A stretch of DNA of 51,457 bases, taken from Polysphondylium violaceum. Its lineage: Eukaryota; Evosea; Eumycetozoa; Dictyosteliales; Dictyosteliaceae. Positions 22,522-35,170 of this stretch are shown here, one piece after another (position 1 is the stretch's first letter; each line of letters begins with the position of its first letter). The DNA lies in NCBI GenBank assembly GCA_000277445.1, contig AJWJ01000117.1, forward strand, positions 1-51,457. Reading direction: 5' to 3'. A model generated the notes under the pieces. It worked only from the letters and a program-made list of their open reading frames with translations. It made no database searches and was not told the origin of the DNA. A program made the translations under genes and the position numbers.

Positions 22522-25500
22522 ATGTTTAGTAATCTACTAAAGTGGTTTGCACCCGCTGATCAACCACAAAACCAACAACAGCAACAGCAAAGTAACAGTA
22601 ACAATAACAATAGTATATACCAACAAGAAGAGGGACTTGTACATTACCACAAGGTTCAAAATGAGGCATTGATTCTTACATCCCAATTACCTGTTCCTGA
22701 GCTACAGGATCATCACAAACACAATGTTGATCCTCTTATGGGTGAAATGATGTCTACTCCTTCATCTGTACCAAAGAGTAGCAATAATGTAACAACATCA
22801 ACAACAGAAGCCTCTGTGCCATCGGTTGATAAGGAATTGGAAAATAAGCAACAACAACAACAAAAGAGGAACACTCTCAGATTGTCAAATGAAGATTTGC
22901 CAGTGGTCACAGAGACATGGGAAATTGATTCAGACGAAGACGAATATATCAAACAAAACTCTATCTCTTTTCAAGGTTTTGTTAGTCAATTAAAGTCTTC
23001 AAAGATTAAAGACGATCGTCATCTAACAAATATTTATCAAAAATGTAAACATACTTGTATTTGTAGTCGTTGTAATAGTCGAGTAGCGTATTAACATTAA
23101 ACATACACATACATCTATAGATGAATTTGAAAAAGGTGAAGATCTATTCAAAGACGATCAAGATGATGGCTCAGCAGAGATTCTAAAGAGTACCGCTGCC
23201 AATAACAACAACGCAGCAAAGACTAAAAGAAAATCAATTCACAAGAAAGCAGGTGGATTGTTTGATGATACTGAAGACAATGATATCAATGCATTTTTAG
23301 ATCAAGAAAAGAGCAAGACAAGACCCAAGAAACAAGTGGTCACAGTATCATTGTTTGAGGACGATGTCAATAATCTTTTAGAGAAACAAGTCTTTGACTC
23401 GCAACAAGATGATAGACCCTCTTCACCCACCTCTAGTAGATCTGCCGATTTACTCAAACAACAAAGTGATTTTGATCTTTCATCATTCCTTACCTCTGAC
23501 TTTGATTTTAAAAAGAAAACTCCATTAAGTAAGAATGCTAATAATGGTAATGCACCTACTACTCAACCAACAACAGCTCCAGCTAGTACATCATGGACAA
23601 ACCCAAATGATAAGAATGTATTGGGCACTACACCAACAGCACAACCTAAGCCAGCACCAAAAACAAAATTATCCAGTCAAAGAGAAAGACAAGAACAACC
23701 AAAGAAAGTAAATGCTTTAGAGGTTGATATCTTTGGCGATGGTGTATCCAATGACGATGGTTTCCAATTTACTCTTCCCACTTCAACATCAAATAGTACT
23801 AGATCAAATAACATTCATATTGGCTCAAGAAAAGATCAACAACAACAATTATCACCTATCCCTCAATTTAATGATGATGTCGTTGTTGCTAAACCAGCTG
23901 TAGAACAACCTAAACAATCTAAACAACAATCCAAACATGAATATGAAGATGAGGATGATATTGAAAGTATTATCAAACAAGTTGACAACTTTAAAAAGGA
24001 AGCCAAATCAAAGAGTGATCAAGACAATGATAAGCTACAACAGATTCTATTTGAACAAGAACAAGAGGATCTTAAAAAGAAGAATACCAAACCAAAGCCT
24101 AAAGTTGATACCAAAGATATTGACGATCTCTTTAACTTTGGCTCAAAGAAAGAAGCTCCAGTCACTGCTAGTCCAACTCCTGCTGCAGCAACTGCCACCA
24201 CCACAACAACTCCTGCCAAATCAAAGGCTATTGATTTCACTGCAGATATCTTTCAAAATGATGATCAAGATGATATGTTTGAGTCAATAGAAAAGAAATA
24301 TAAAAAGAAAGAAGAACCCACTACCAAAGCCAACGACGTCCTCTCTTTCTTGAATTGGGAAAAAGAAGAGTCTGATAGAGTTGAAAAACAAAGAGCAGAG
24401 CAAGAATTGATATTATCAAATCAAAGAAAAGAAGCTGAACAAAAGAGATTGGCAGAGGAAGCTGAACAAAAGAGAATCGCTGATGAACTTGAAAGAAAGA
24501 GATTGGCCCACGAAGCAGAGCAAAAGAGAATCGCCGACGAACTTGAAAGAAAGAGATTGGCAGAGGAAGCTGAACAAAAGAGAATCGCTGATGAACTTGA
24601 AAGAAAGAGATTGGCAGATGAAGCAGAGAGAAAGAGGGTTGCTGACGAATTGGCCGAAAAGAATCGTTTGGAAGAGGTTGAAAGAAAGAGAGTCGCTGAT
24701 GAATTGGCAGAGAAAAAGAGATTACAAGAAGAGGCAGAGAGAAAGAGAATTGCAGAGGAATTGGCCGAAAAGAAACGTTTAGAAGATGAACAAGAAAAGA
24801 AACGTATAGCTGATGAATTGGCCACCCAAAAGCTTTTGGCTGAAAAAGAGGCTGAAAGAAAGAGAATTGCCGATGAAAAAGCTAAACAAGAAGAAGCCGA
24901 AAGACTTAGATTGGCAGAGATTGAAACCAAACGTTTGGCTGACGAAGCAGAGAAAAAGAGAATTGCAGAGCAACAAGAAAGAGAGCGATTGGCTGAAATT
25001 AAACGTTTAGAAGAAGAGGCTGCTGAAAAGGAAAGAAAGAGATTGGCTGACGAAGCAGAGAAAAAGAGATTAGCTGATGAAAAAGCCAGACAAGAAGAGG
25101 AGGAAAGAAAGAGATTGGCTGATCAAGAGGAGGCAGAAAGAAAGAGATTAGCTGAAATTAAACGTTTAGAAGAGGAAGCAGAAAAGAAGCGTTTGGAAGA
25201 TAAGAGAATTGCAGATGAATTGGCTAGACAACAAGAAGAGGAAAGAAAGAGATTGGAAAAAGAGACAGAGATCAAACGTTTACTAGAGGAACAAGAAAAG
25301 AAACGTTTAGCTGATGAAGCAGAGAAAAAGAGATTAGCCGATGAAAAGGCCAGACAAGAAGAGGCTGAAAAACTCAGATTAGCAGAGATTGAAACCAAAC
25401 GTTTAGCTGACGAAGCAGAGAAAAAGAGAATCGAAGAGGAACAAGAAAGAGAGAGATTAGCTGAAATTAAACGTTTGGCTGACGAAGCCGAGAGAAAGAG

Positions 25501-26980
25501 AATTGCAGAGGAACAAGAAAAAATTAGATTAGCTGAAATCAAACGTTTAGAGGAAGAGGCTGCTGAAAAGGAAAGAAAGAGATTGGCTGACGAAGCAGAG
25601 AAAAAGAGATTAGCTGATGAAAAAGCCAGACAAGAAGAGGAGGAAAGAAAGAGATTGGAAAAAGAAGCACAAGAATTAGAGACAAAGAGAATTGCAGAAC
25701 AAGAGGCGACAAAGAAGCGTTTACAAGAGGAAGAACAAGAAAAGAAACGTTTGGCAGATGAAGCAGAAAGAATGAGATTAGCTGAAGAGGCAGAAAGAAA
25801 GAGATTGGCTGAAATTAAACGTATTGAAGAACAAGAGGCAGAAAAGAAACGTTTAGCAGAGGAAAAGAGAATTGCAGATGAATTGGCTAGACAACAAGAA
25901 GAGGAAAGAAAGAGATTGGAAAAAGAGGCAGAGATCAAACGTTTAGCAGAGGAAAAGAGAATTGCAGAGGAACAAGAACAAGAAAAGGCAAGAAAGAAAT
26001 TGGCCGACGAATTGGCAGAGAAAAATAGAATTGCTCAAGAACAAGCTGAAATCAAACGTTTAGCTCAAGAAAAGGTAATTGCCGATCAATTGGCTGAAAA
26101 GAACCGTTTGGCAAATGAAAAAGAATCTACAACATCCATCGATGAAGCGGACTCTTCAAATCATCAAGATTTGATTCATTTGACAATTGGCAGAACTAAA
26201 GTAAAGGGCAGAAAGAAAGCCTCTAGAAGAGCCTTGGGTAAGGATGGCAAGAGAAAGAAACAAATTCTTCCAAATGAACATGAACTCAAACCCAGCTCAA
26301 ATCCAATGCCAGATGAAGGTTCCTCATCCGTATCCGAGTCCTCAACCTCTGATAGCCCAACCACCACATCTCCTACTCCCACCATCAAGAAGCCTATTGG
26401 TGGCATAGGTATGCCCGGCATGATGATGCCTAAATTTGACCCATCCGCCGTCAAACTCAAACCCTCAGCAGGCGTAAAAGCAGCCACCCCAAGCACCGCC
26501 CCCTCCACTCCTCCACCCTCAAACAATTTCACCTTTGGTTTGAAACCAGCGGGCGCCAACAGCTTTAACAGACCTTCTGGTGTCACCACCTCGCCCTCTG
26601 CCTCGCCACCCACACTCAAAAAGGCCCCTGCCAAGGATGGCGCACAAAAAGCCCTTGATATCCTCTTGACATGGTGCAAAGAGTCCACTGCCGGATACGA
26701 TGGTGTCAACGTCAAAGACTTTACTCACTCATGGAACGATGGTCTCGCCTATTGTGCCTTGGTCCACCACTACAGACCCAAAGCCATTGACATGAACACC
26801 GTCTCAAAAACTGATCGTGTCAGTAACTATAAGTTGGCCTTTGCACTTGCCGAAAAACATCTTGGTGTTCCACAAATTCTCGACCCCCAAGATCTCGCCG
26901 ATCTCCCCTACCCCGAGAGATTGAGTAACATCACCTATCTTTCGGAATTCTTTAAAACCATCAAAAAGAATGGATTGTAA
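22522..26980 (+). CDS. Very long charged-helix protein with C-terminal calponin-homology domain
   Basis: Two exons, 22522-23044 and 23121-26980, join T|AT as Tyr and give 1460 residues. The ATG at 22522 is used; sequence upstream has no ATG in frame. Residues 1-580 are disordered, with acidic boxes containing Leu-Phe or Ile-Phe (GLFDDTEDNDINAFL, VSLFEDDVNNLL, VDIFGDGVSND, DDLFNFG, ADIFQNDDQDDMF). Residues of about 586-1170 are an unbroken Glu/Lys/Arg/Ala helix of ERKRLADEAEKKRIAEE units, either a coiled coil or a stable single helix. A Pro/Ser linker follows. Residues of about 1347-1457 are one CH domain: ALDILLTWCKESTAGYDGVNV, SWNDGLAYCALVHHYRP, NYKLAFALAEKHLGVP, DPQDLADLPYPERLS. One such CH domain alone binds F-actin weakly or acts as adaptor. 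I do not recognise the full protein. Confidence 0.85.
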
Positions 26981-27293
26981 TAATAATACCCAATAGTAAT
27001 TTAATTTAATAATTTAATTTATCGTATATCTATATAACCAATATTTATAATCAATAAAATGCGGGTCATATGACCCTTGTCACAATAACAATCTTTTTTT
27101 TGAAAATTCAAAAAAGTGCGCCTTTTTTTTTTACCGTTGGATTTTTTGAAAAAAAAAAAAAACTAAAACAAAATGGTCATTCTCAATCCAAATATTTGTT
27201 GTCAACATCCCCCTCGCATATAGATGATTAAAGAGAATTTATAATAAAATATCTCTTTCCAATTATCTTGTTTTATGTATATATTTTTAAAAA
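26981..27293. promoter_or_regulatory. Upstream region of the kinesin-7 gene
   Basis: The 313 bases carry a 14-base perfect palindrome at 27063-27076, two T/A homopolymer blocks, and AAAAGTGCGCC at 27113-27122, which resembles half an E2F site. Polyadenylation-type AATAAA lies at 27054-27059, so the left third is the 3' end of the CH gene. Confidence 0.5.
27063..27076. promoter_or_regulatory. 14-base perfect palindrome GGGTCATATGACCC
   Basis: This GC-flanked palindrome is unusual in A/T-rich intergenic DNA. It lies 83 bases after the CH gene stop and about 220 bases before the kinesin start. It could be a dimeric factor site or a hairpin in the 3' UTR of the upstream mRNA. Confidence 0.4.
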
Positions 27294-30200
27294 ATGTCAA
27301 ATAATAACAACAACACTAGTAATAATAATATCCAAGAAGATGACGATAAAATTAAGGTGGCTATTAGAGTTAGACCACTTAATTCAAAGGAATTATCTTC
27401 GGATCAAAAAATAGCATGGTCAGTAACAACTGATTCAATTACTCAGTCTTTTAATAATAAAAATAGTTTTCTATATGGTATGTGATTTATCAAGATTTAA
27501 AATAAATTAGGGATAGGTAAATTAATATAAATACAACTACAATAATATTAGATTATGTATTTGGTATGGAATCAAATACAAAGGAATTATATGATGCTAT
27601 TGCAAATAATATAGTATTGTCATCATTAAAAGGCATTAATGGTACCATTTTTGCATATGGTCAAACATCATCGGGTAAAACCTGGTCAATGAAAGGTAAT
27701 GAACAAACACCAGGTATCATAACACTTTCAATTCAAGAAATATTTAATTATATCGCTGAAAATACACATCAAAGAGAATATCTTTTAAAAGTATCTTATT
27801 TGGAAATCTATAATGAAAAAATTAAAGATCTCCTAAGTAATCCAACAGAGAGTAATCGTAATAGAAAATATAAAATCTATGAAGATATGTATAAAGGTGT
27901 ATATGTTGAAGGTATAAAAGAAGAAATAGTTTCATCAATACCACAAGTACTTGCATTAATGAAATCTGGTGAAGGTAAATAATATAATATAGCTTATTCC
28001 ATATTTAATCAATAATAATAATTGAATACTAATTTATTAAATAAATAAATAGAAAAAAGACATATAGGAGCAACAAATATGAATGATAATAGTAGTAGAT
28101 CTCATACAATTTTTAGAATGCAAATCCAAAGTCAAGATAAAGTCACTGGTACATTACAATTGTCAGTATTGACATTAGTCGATTTAGCAGGTAGTGAAAG
28201 AATTTCATCAACAGGTGCTGAGGGTATAAGATTGAAAGAAGGTGGTCATATTAACAAGAGTTTAATGACACTCAGTAAAGTTATTAATATGCTCACAGAA
28301 GAGAAGTCACGTAAACATATACCATATAGAGAAAGTAAGTTAACTCATATCCTTCAATCGTCTTTGGGTGGAAACAGTAAAACTGCTATCATTTGCACAA
28401 TTACACCAGCATTTGATCATCAAGAGGAATCATTGTCAACACTCAATTTTGCAAAGAGAGCAAAGTCTATAAAGAATAACTACACTATCAATGAGCTCGC
28501 ACTAAGTCTCACCAGTCAACAAGAAATCATCACACTCAAACAAGAGCTATCCAAGTCACTAGAGATGAATAGTCACTATCAAAATATTATTAAAACCATG
28601 CAACAAGAGGAACAAGACTATAGCATTGTGGGAACCAAACGTTTGTTTGAAGAGTTGAATAGTAGTCCGACAAGCAGTACATCGAGTATCAGTCAAAATT
28701 ATTCAAAGAAACAGAAAAAGAAAAGAAATACATTTGATCCATCTGCATTGACTAGGATTTCAAATCAAGAAAACGATACATTTAAAAATGTCGAGCCAAT
28801 TCAACTTCCCCTATTTGAAGAAAAGGTGACAATGACCTATGAGGAATTTAATGTCATTCAACAAGATCTTGAACAAAGCAAACAAATTGGAATTCAATAC
28901 GATGATATGTTGGTCACATTGGAAGGCGAAAACAATGATCTCAAAAAAGAAAACACTGACTTGGTTGAGGTAATCTATCAATGGGAATCAGAGAATCGTC
29001 AATTAACAGAAGAGAATCGTCAATTGGCAGAAGAGAAAAACCAAATCAATATCAAATTCCTTAAAATGAATGAATTTCTTTTAAAAGTATGGCAAAAGAG
29101 TGGTGCTTTGGAAGAGGAAGTTAGAGAAATTAAAAGAGACTCTCAAGCCCAAATTGAATTGATAGATGACTATGAAAAAGTCATTGCCGATCTTCAAGAG
29201 AAATATCAACAAGAGTTGGAATACACAAGCAATACCCTAGATCAACATTATCAAAGTCAAATTATTGAAATTGTTCAAGGAAAAGATAGAGAATTGGAAT
29301 TGTCTCAACACAAAGTACAATTTCTCGAATATGAATACGAGAAAATGGCATCTACCATTGTTGAGTATGAAACCAAAATCGCTGCCCTGACCAAAGAGAA
29401 TCAAGAAACCAGTGAAAAGTTGTTTAAAGAATTCCAAGCTGCCTCTGATGAATTTGCAAGTGTAGTTCAAGATAAAGATCAACAGTTAAAGGATGCTCAA
29501 TGTAAATTTGAAGAGTATCAACAAAAAATAGAATCTTTAAACAAAGAGAATGAAAATAGAATCAAAGATATCATTCAAGAACACCAAGTTGAATTACAAG
29601 AATTATCTCAAGACTTTGACAATAGATTTACCCTTTCCATCCAAGAAAAAGATCGACAACATAAAGAGAAACTTGAAGCATTGATCCAAAACAATGAGAA
29701 CCTAAATGAATCTTTGGCCCTTGATCAAGAGATTAAAGTACAAAAACTCATTCAAGACTATGAAAATAGAATAGAATGTTTATCTCATGAAATTAATCAA
29801 GCAAAGAGTAAGGTAATCGAATATGAAGCCAACTTTAAAGAGACTCAGACTCAATTACAAGGCAATGTAAATGGTAATCAAATTTTAATTCAAGAAAAAG
29901 AAAATTTGACTTCTTTTATTAGACAACAAGAAGAGACCATTAATAATCTTATCAGAGAGAATCAAGAGAAGATTAATACTCTAACCAAAGAGAATCAAGA
30001 GAGAACCAACACTCTAATCCAAGAGAGTCAAGAGAAAATTAATAATCTCATCAAGGAGAATGTTGAAAGTTTACAAATTGCAGATTATGAAAAAGAAGAA
30101 ATCCAACATCAAAATCAAATCGATAGAGAAATTTTAGAAAGCGAAAATGAAAAGAGAATGCAAGTTTTGGCTGAAAGTTACTTTAATTTACAACAAGACT

Positions 30201-33200
30201 ATGAATTTGTATTAAACAACTATGAAACTGTAAAGGCCTCTAATCAAAACCTCACCTCTCGTATGGAAACTTTTGATTCTTTATGGGGTCCATTAAAACA
30301 AGAAGTTGAAGCACTCACTGAAGACAATATAGAATTAAAGAATTACATTACCGAGTTGGAATCCAAGTACAATAGTCTTGTAGATATTTTCAATAGTTTT
30401 GATGATGGACAAAAAGATATTTTACTTAATGGTAGTCATCCACAAAAAGATAATCATAGTGCTGCCCATGATAGTGAAAGACAACAACAAATGGAGAGTG
30501 AATTGGAAGCATCAAAGACTTCAATCGATTCTTTAAAGAATGAAATTGACGAAAAGATCAATTTACTTTCAAAATTAGAAAATGATCTAACCTTGTCTGC
30601 CAATGAATTGCAATTAAAGAATACCTTAATTTCCAAGCTCGAGAGTGATATTAAATTATCGATTCAACAATTGGAATCCAAGAGTGCATTGATTTTGGAA
30701 ATGGAGAGCGAATTTCTCGCCAATGTAAATATAAAAGAAACCGAATTAAAGAAACTAGAAATAGACAACTCATTGTTTAAAGACAATATCAACAAACTCG
30801 AACAACAAATTCAATGTCATCAATCCATCATTGACGAAATGAAATCACAGATCAGCACTGAACAATCGGCCAACACTGACAAACAAATGTACATAAACCA
30901 ACAAGAAACCCAAATGAATCTATTCTCAGAGATGCTCAAGAACATTTCCACTCAATTTGATCAAAACGAAAAGCGTAAACAAGAACTTGAATCCAAATTA
31001 ATTTTATTCAGTCACCATTCCGATGAATATAGAGAGGCCATTAGAATATTAGAATCAGAGAACCAATCATTGACAAAGATTTCACGTCAAAATGTAGATG
31101 CCTGTATTTTGGCACTCAAAGCTAAAAACTCTCAAATCCAACAACTAAATGAATCCTACAACTATCTTTTGGATAAATACAATAGCATCTATCAATTATT
31201 TAATGATATGGTCAATAAGATTGATTCGAATCCATTACTTGAAGAATACAATAATCTTATCGAAACCTACAACCAATTGATTGCCGAAAAACAAGATCTT
31301 GAACTCACCATCAATCAACAAGTTCAAGACATTGAAAACCTCACTCAATCACACAATGCAGAGAGAAATAACCTTTTGGCTGAAATTACAAACTTGCAAA
31401 ATCAATTAAACAAAGTTAAAAAGGCACCCAAGAGTCAGGCCGAGCGTGAAAAAGATATTCAAAAGAAAGAGATTGACAAGATCAAAGAGAAATACAATGC
31501 TCTCGAAATTAAATACAAACAACTTTCAAGCGAGAAATCCACTCTTTCATCAGAGAAAACTAGCCACGAAAAGGAAATCAAAGATTTAAAACGTTCTCTT
31601 ACTCAAGTAGAGTCTGAATTGGAAAAGATTAAAAATGTAAAAACAGCTGCCGACGTTAAAGCCAAAGAGTTTGCCGCATTAAACAAATCTGTCGAGACTC
31701 TTTCCAAGAATGTAGAAACTCTCAAGACCAACATCAATGAGTTACAAGCTGAAATCACCAAGAAAGATGCAGATATTCAAGATAAACAAACCGCAATCAC
31801 AACAATGACTAGTGATTTAGAATCTAGAGACAGTAAAATCATTTCACTCACCGCTGATTTGGATAGCTCTACTGGTAAAGTTGCAGAATTGATTGACAAC
31901 AAAGAGAAATTAGAAAAGGAATTACAAGACTCAACCAAAGAAATCTCTACTCTTAAAGAGACATTGGTCAACAGTGAAAGCCAATTTAATGCTACAATTC
32001 AAGAAAAATCAACAATCATTGAAAGCATTGAAAAAGAAAGAAGTGATCTTGGTCTTGAATTAAAACAACTCTATGACACCTATAATCAATTCAAAGAATC
32101 TACTGCTCAAGAAAAAGATTCTACCAACAAAACAATTAAAGATCTTGAGGATAAAATTGCTGGATGTGAAAATGATATCAAGACTCTTGGAGAAAACTTG
32201 GCCGCCACTCAAGAGACACTCGATGGCAAATGTTTACAATTGTCTTGTGTACAAAAACAATATCAAAATCTTTTGGACGATATCGATGTAAATAGAAATG
32301 AAATTGAAAAACTCAGACAAGCCAACACCATGGTCAGAGAAACATCTGTAGAGAAAATCAAAGAGCTCTCTGATGAAATCATTGCCTTTAAAGAGAAATG
32401 CAAGGTTGAAATTAATGACAAAGATCGTAGCAACAACAAAATGGTAGATCGTCAAAATCTTCAAGACATTGAAATCAATCAACTCCAAGAGAGAATCTAT
32501 CAATTGACCAACGCTAGAAAACAACAAGAAAATGATATCACAGAGTTGGAGAACACCATCTTTAACTTGGAAAACAAATGCAAGAGCTTTGCCATTCAAG
32601 TCGACAGTTTAGAGATTGAATTAGAAGCCGAGAGACAAAGTTCAAAAATGTTGGAAAAGACTACCAAAAAACAACTCGAAGACGCCTTTGACTTGGTAGA
32701 GGAGAGAAAACAACAAGATGAATCTAGAACCAAGATATTGGAACAAGAGTTGATTATCCAACAAGATTACAACAACCTCAAGAAAGAAGTTGAATTACTT
32801 GAACAAGACATTAGTGTTAAACAACAATATATTTCAAAATTGTCTCAAAGCCTCAAAGAAAAAGATGATGAAGTTGTTCAGCTCACAAAACAATTTAATG
32901 ATAAAGATAATCAAGTCAATAGAATGACCAAAGATTTTGAAGACAAGGAAAATCAATATCTCGATAAAATTGATTCCTACTATTTAAATATTAAACAATT
33001 GGAAAGAACCAAGGTTACTTTAAATAATACCATCAAAACTTTACAATTAAAGATTGATAAATTAGAATCTCAACCATCTACTACTACCACCACCGCTCCA
33101 ACTTTACCAAATAATAATACCACCACCGCCACCACTTCAAGACCATTGGCACCTATTAGTACAAAACAAACACCTCTTGATGCCAATGGCAAACCAATTA

Positions 33201-33535
33201 AATCAATTTTAAAAAAAACATTGCCCTCTCTTGACCCAAGTAGTAATGCAATTATTTCAGGTGGAATTCCAATCGCCTCTTCTATTTTAACCTCATCCCA
33301 CGCCATTGCAAAACATTTCACAAACAAACATCAAGATAGTACAATCTTTAAAGATCTTTCAACCCCCGATGTATTGGAAAGACCAAACAAAAAGATTAGA
33401 GTAGTTATTACTCAAACCAAAGATACTCCTACTGATGGTCTTATTACAACTTCTCAAACTCTTGTTAAAAAATCTCTTGTCTCTTCTTCTCAACAACAAA
33501 ATATTGAAAATAAGGAAAATAAAATTAATAACTAA
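27294..33535 (+). CDS. kif4: Kinesin-7 (CENP-E-like) motor, likely Kif4 orthologue
   Basis: Three exons, 27294-27477, 27552-27974 and 28053-33535, give 2029 residues. Introns join G|AT (Asp, restoring FLYDYVFG) and G|AA (Glu). The N-terminal motor spans about 18-345: KVAIRVRPLN, P-loop GQTSSGKT, switch I NDNSSRSH, switch II LVDLAGSERISSTGA, HIPYRESKLTHILQSSLGGNSKT. The motor at the N-terminus with a coiled coil of about 1500 residues and no forkhead or other domain fits kinesin-7/CENP-E. D. discoideum Kif4 is a kinesin-7 of similar length (about 1900), so orthology is likely but not proven. It should move to microtubule plus ends and act at kinetochores or the spindle. The last 200 residues are Thr/Pro/Ser-rich with a basic patch (KKIRVVITQTKD), a possible second microtubule-binding site. 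Confidence 0.9.
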
Positions 33536-33709
33536 GAGTTTTTATAATTAAAAAAGAATAGGATATAGATATAGATATAGATAAAAAGAATAACTTTAAT
33601 GTTTACAATAATTTAAAAATGAAATATTCATATAGATAATTATTACTATTATTATTATTAGATTGATGATGGTGATGTTGTTATTTATATTATTTATATT
33701 TATAATTTT

Positions 33710-34737
33710 TTAAACTACAGATTCAGATTCTTTAGTAATAGTATTTTTAACTCTAAGTAAAATAGAAGTTTTCCATGAATCCAATGGACTAATGGTATTG
33801 AAATCAGCAACAGCATCTGTAAATTCTTCAACACTATTATTTCTACAAGCTTTAATAATATCATCACAAAGACGACATTCTCTGGTAGAGTTGAATGAAG
33901 CTTGCATATCTCTATATCTTTGTAAAGCTCTTTCAGCCGATACAACATCCTATATTATATAGTATTTTATGAATTAGTATTAAACTACTATGAATAGCAG
34001 CAACAATAATAACAACTTACATCTGAGGCAAGATAACATAAAATAGCACGTAAGAAATATTCTTTACAACCCCATTGAGTTAAATTATTATCCAATGAAG
34101 CAGCGGCAACTTGTTCATAGATTTCAATAGATTTTGAATAACGTTCGAGTTGAGCGGAAAAGAGAGCAATCTTTAATAAACATTGATGACTAGAGACTGT
34201 TGAATTTTCACCGTCATAATAATCTGCAGCAGTTTGATAACTAGCACAAGCTTGATCTAAATCACCTTCAGCTTCATAGAGTTCTGCAATTTCTTTTTGA
34301 TGTTTAGCAGAAATACCAAATCTGCCCTCATCTGTGTAATATTCAATTGCAGCTTTCAAACATGTGATAGCATCAGCCACATTACCTTTTTTATAGCAAC
34401 TAGCTGCTGAAACATAACTTGAAGCTGCATCATGCTTGCTTGATCCCTTTAAATAACATTCAGCTGCTCTTTGGAATGCAGCACCTGCTTGATCCCCTAT
34501 TGAAGTTGTAATAAAGGTGCACACAGTGTTAATACATATAAATCAGCATCTTGCTCCTACAACGAGATAATACAAACATTTCTTGGACATCTTGAAAAGA
34601 TTACCGGCTTTAGTGAAATCAGATGCAGCATCATCAAACTTGGATGAGCCACCACCCAAAAAACTTAATATATTTCCACCTTTGCATCTCTTTTCAGCTT
34701 TCTCTAAAAATTCTTTAGCTTTGGCTTCGTCACTCAT
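33710..34737 (-). CDS. snpA: Alpha-SNAP (soluble NSF attachment protein)
   Basis: Three exons, 34737-34578, 34496-34021 and 33949-33710, give 291 residues against 295 in mammals. The first intron uses donor GTTTGT and joins T|GG as Trp, restoring the conserved KMSKKWDQAGAAFQRAAECYL. TPR-like helices follow: KHDAASSYVSAASCYKK, AITCLKAAIEYYTDEGRFGISAKHQKEIAELYE, SADYY-type TAADYYDGENS. The C-terminus SPLDSWKTSILLRVKNTI carries the Leu (SILLRVK) needed in this family to stimulate the NSF ATPase. Alpha-SNAP binds cis-SNARE bundles and recruits NSF to take them apart after fusion. It converges on the kinesin gene with 174 bases between stops. The symbol follows the D. discoideum name as I recall it. 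Confidence 0.92.
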
Positions 34738-35170
34738 TGTGTATGTATATGTGTATATGTATGTGTAAAAATAAACTGTGATAGATAAAAGTAAACCCTA
34801 ATGTGTAAATATAAATATATAAAAATAAATATATATTATAGATAGTAGTGCAAGAGTATTGATATTATGAGAAAAAAATAACAAGTGTGAATGTCTTCGT
34901 TTCAAAAGGAAAGGGGGAAGGGTGTGAAAAATTAATTAAAAAAAATAAAAATCCCGAACTTCTCTGTGTATGTGAGATTTTCTTTTTTTTTTTTTAATTT
35001 TTTAATTTTTTAAATTTTTAAACGACATTTTCGCGCCTACAATGCCAACATTGCGTGTTTGTGTCAAATGGACATTCCTGCAGGGTTGAGAAAGACACAA
35101 TTGTAAATTTAAATTATGATGAATTTTTTATTGTATGATTTAAAATGATAATGAATGTGTGTTTGATTGA
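34738..35170. other. Intergenic region upstream of alpha-SNAP
   Basis: These 433 bases hold the promoter of alpha-SNAP and the 3' end of the CBS gene. There is a T/A block at 34984-35020 followed by TTTTCGCGCC at 35028-35037. No coding frame is seen. Confidence 0.55.
35028..35037. promoter_or_regulatory. E2F-like site TTTTCGCGCC
   Basis: This matches the E2F consensus TTTSSCGC in an otherwise A/T-only stretch, about 290 bases upstream of the alpha-SNAP start codon. Function is inferred from the motif only. Confidence 0.35.

Noticed and set aside
25123-25938. 271-codon minus-strand open frame opposite the charged helix
   Set aside because: A repetitive Ser/Phe/Leu string caused by Glu/Lys/Arg codons on the other strand.
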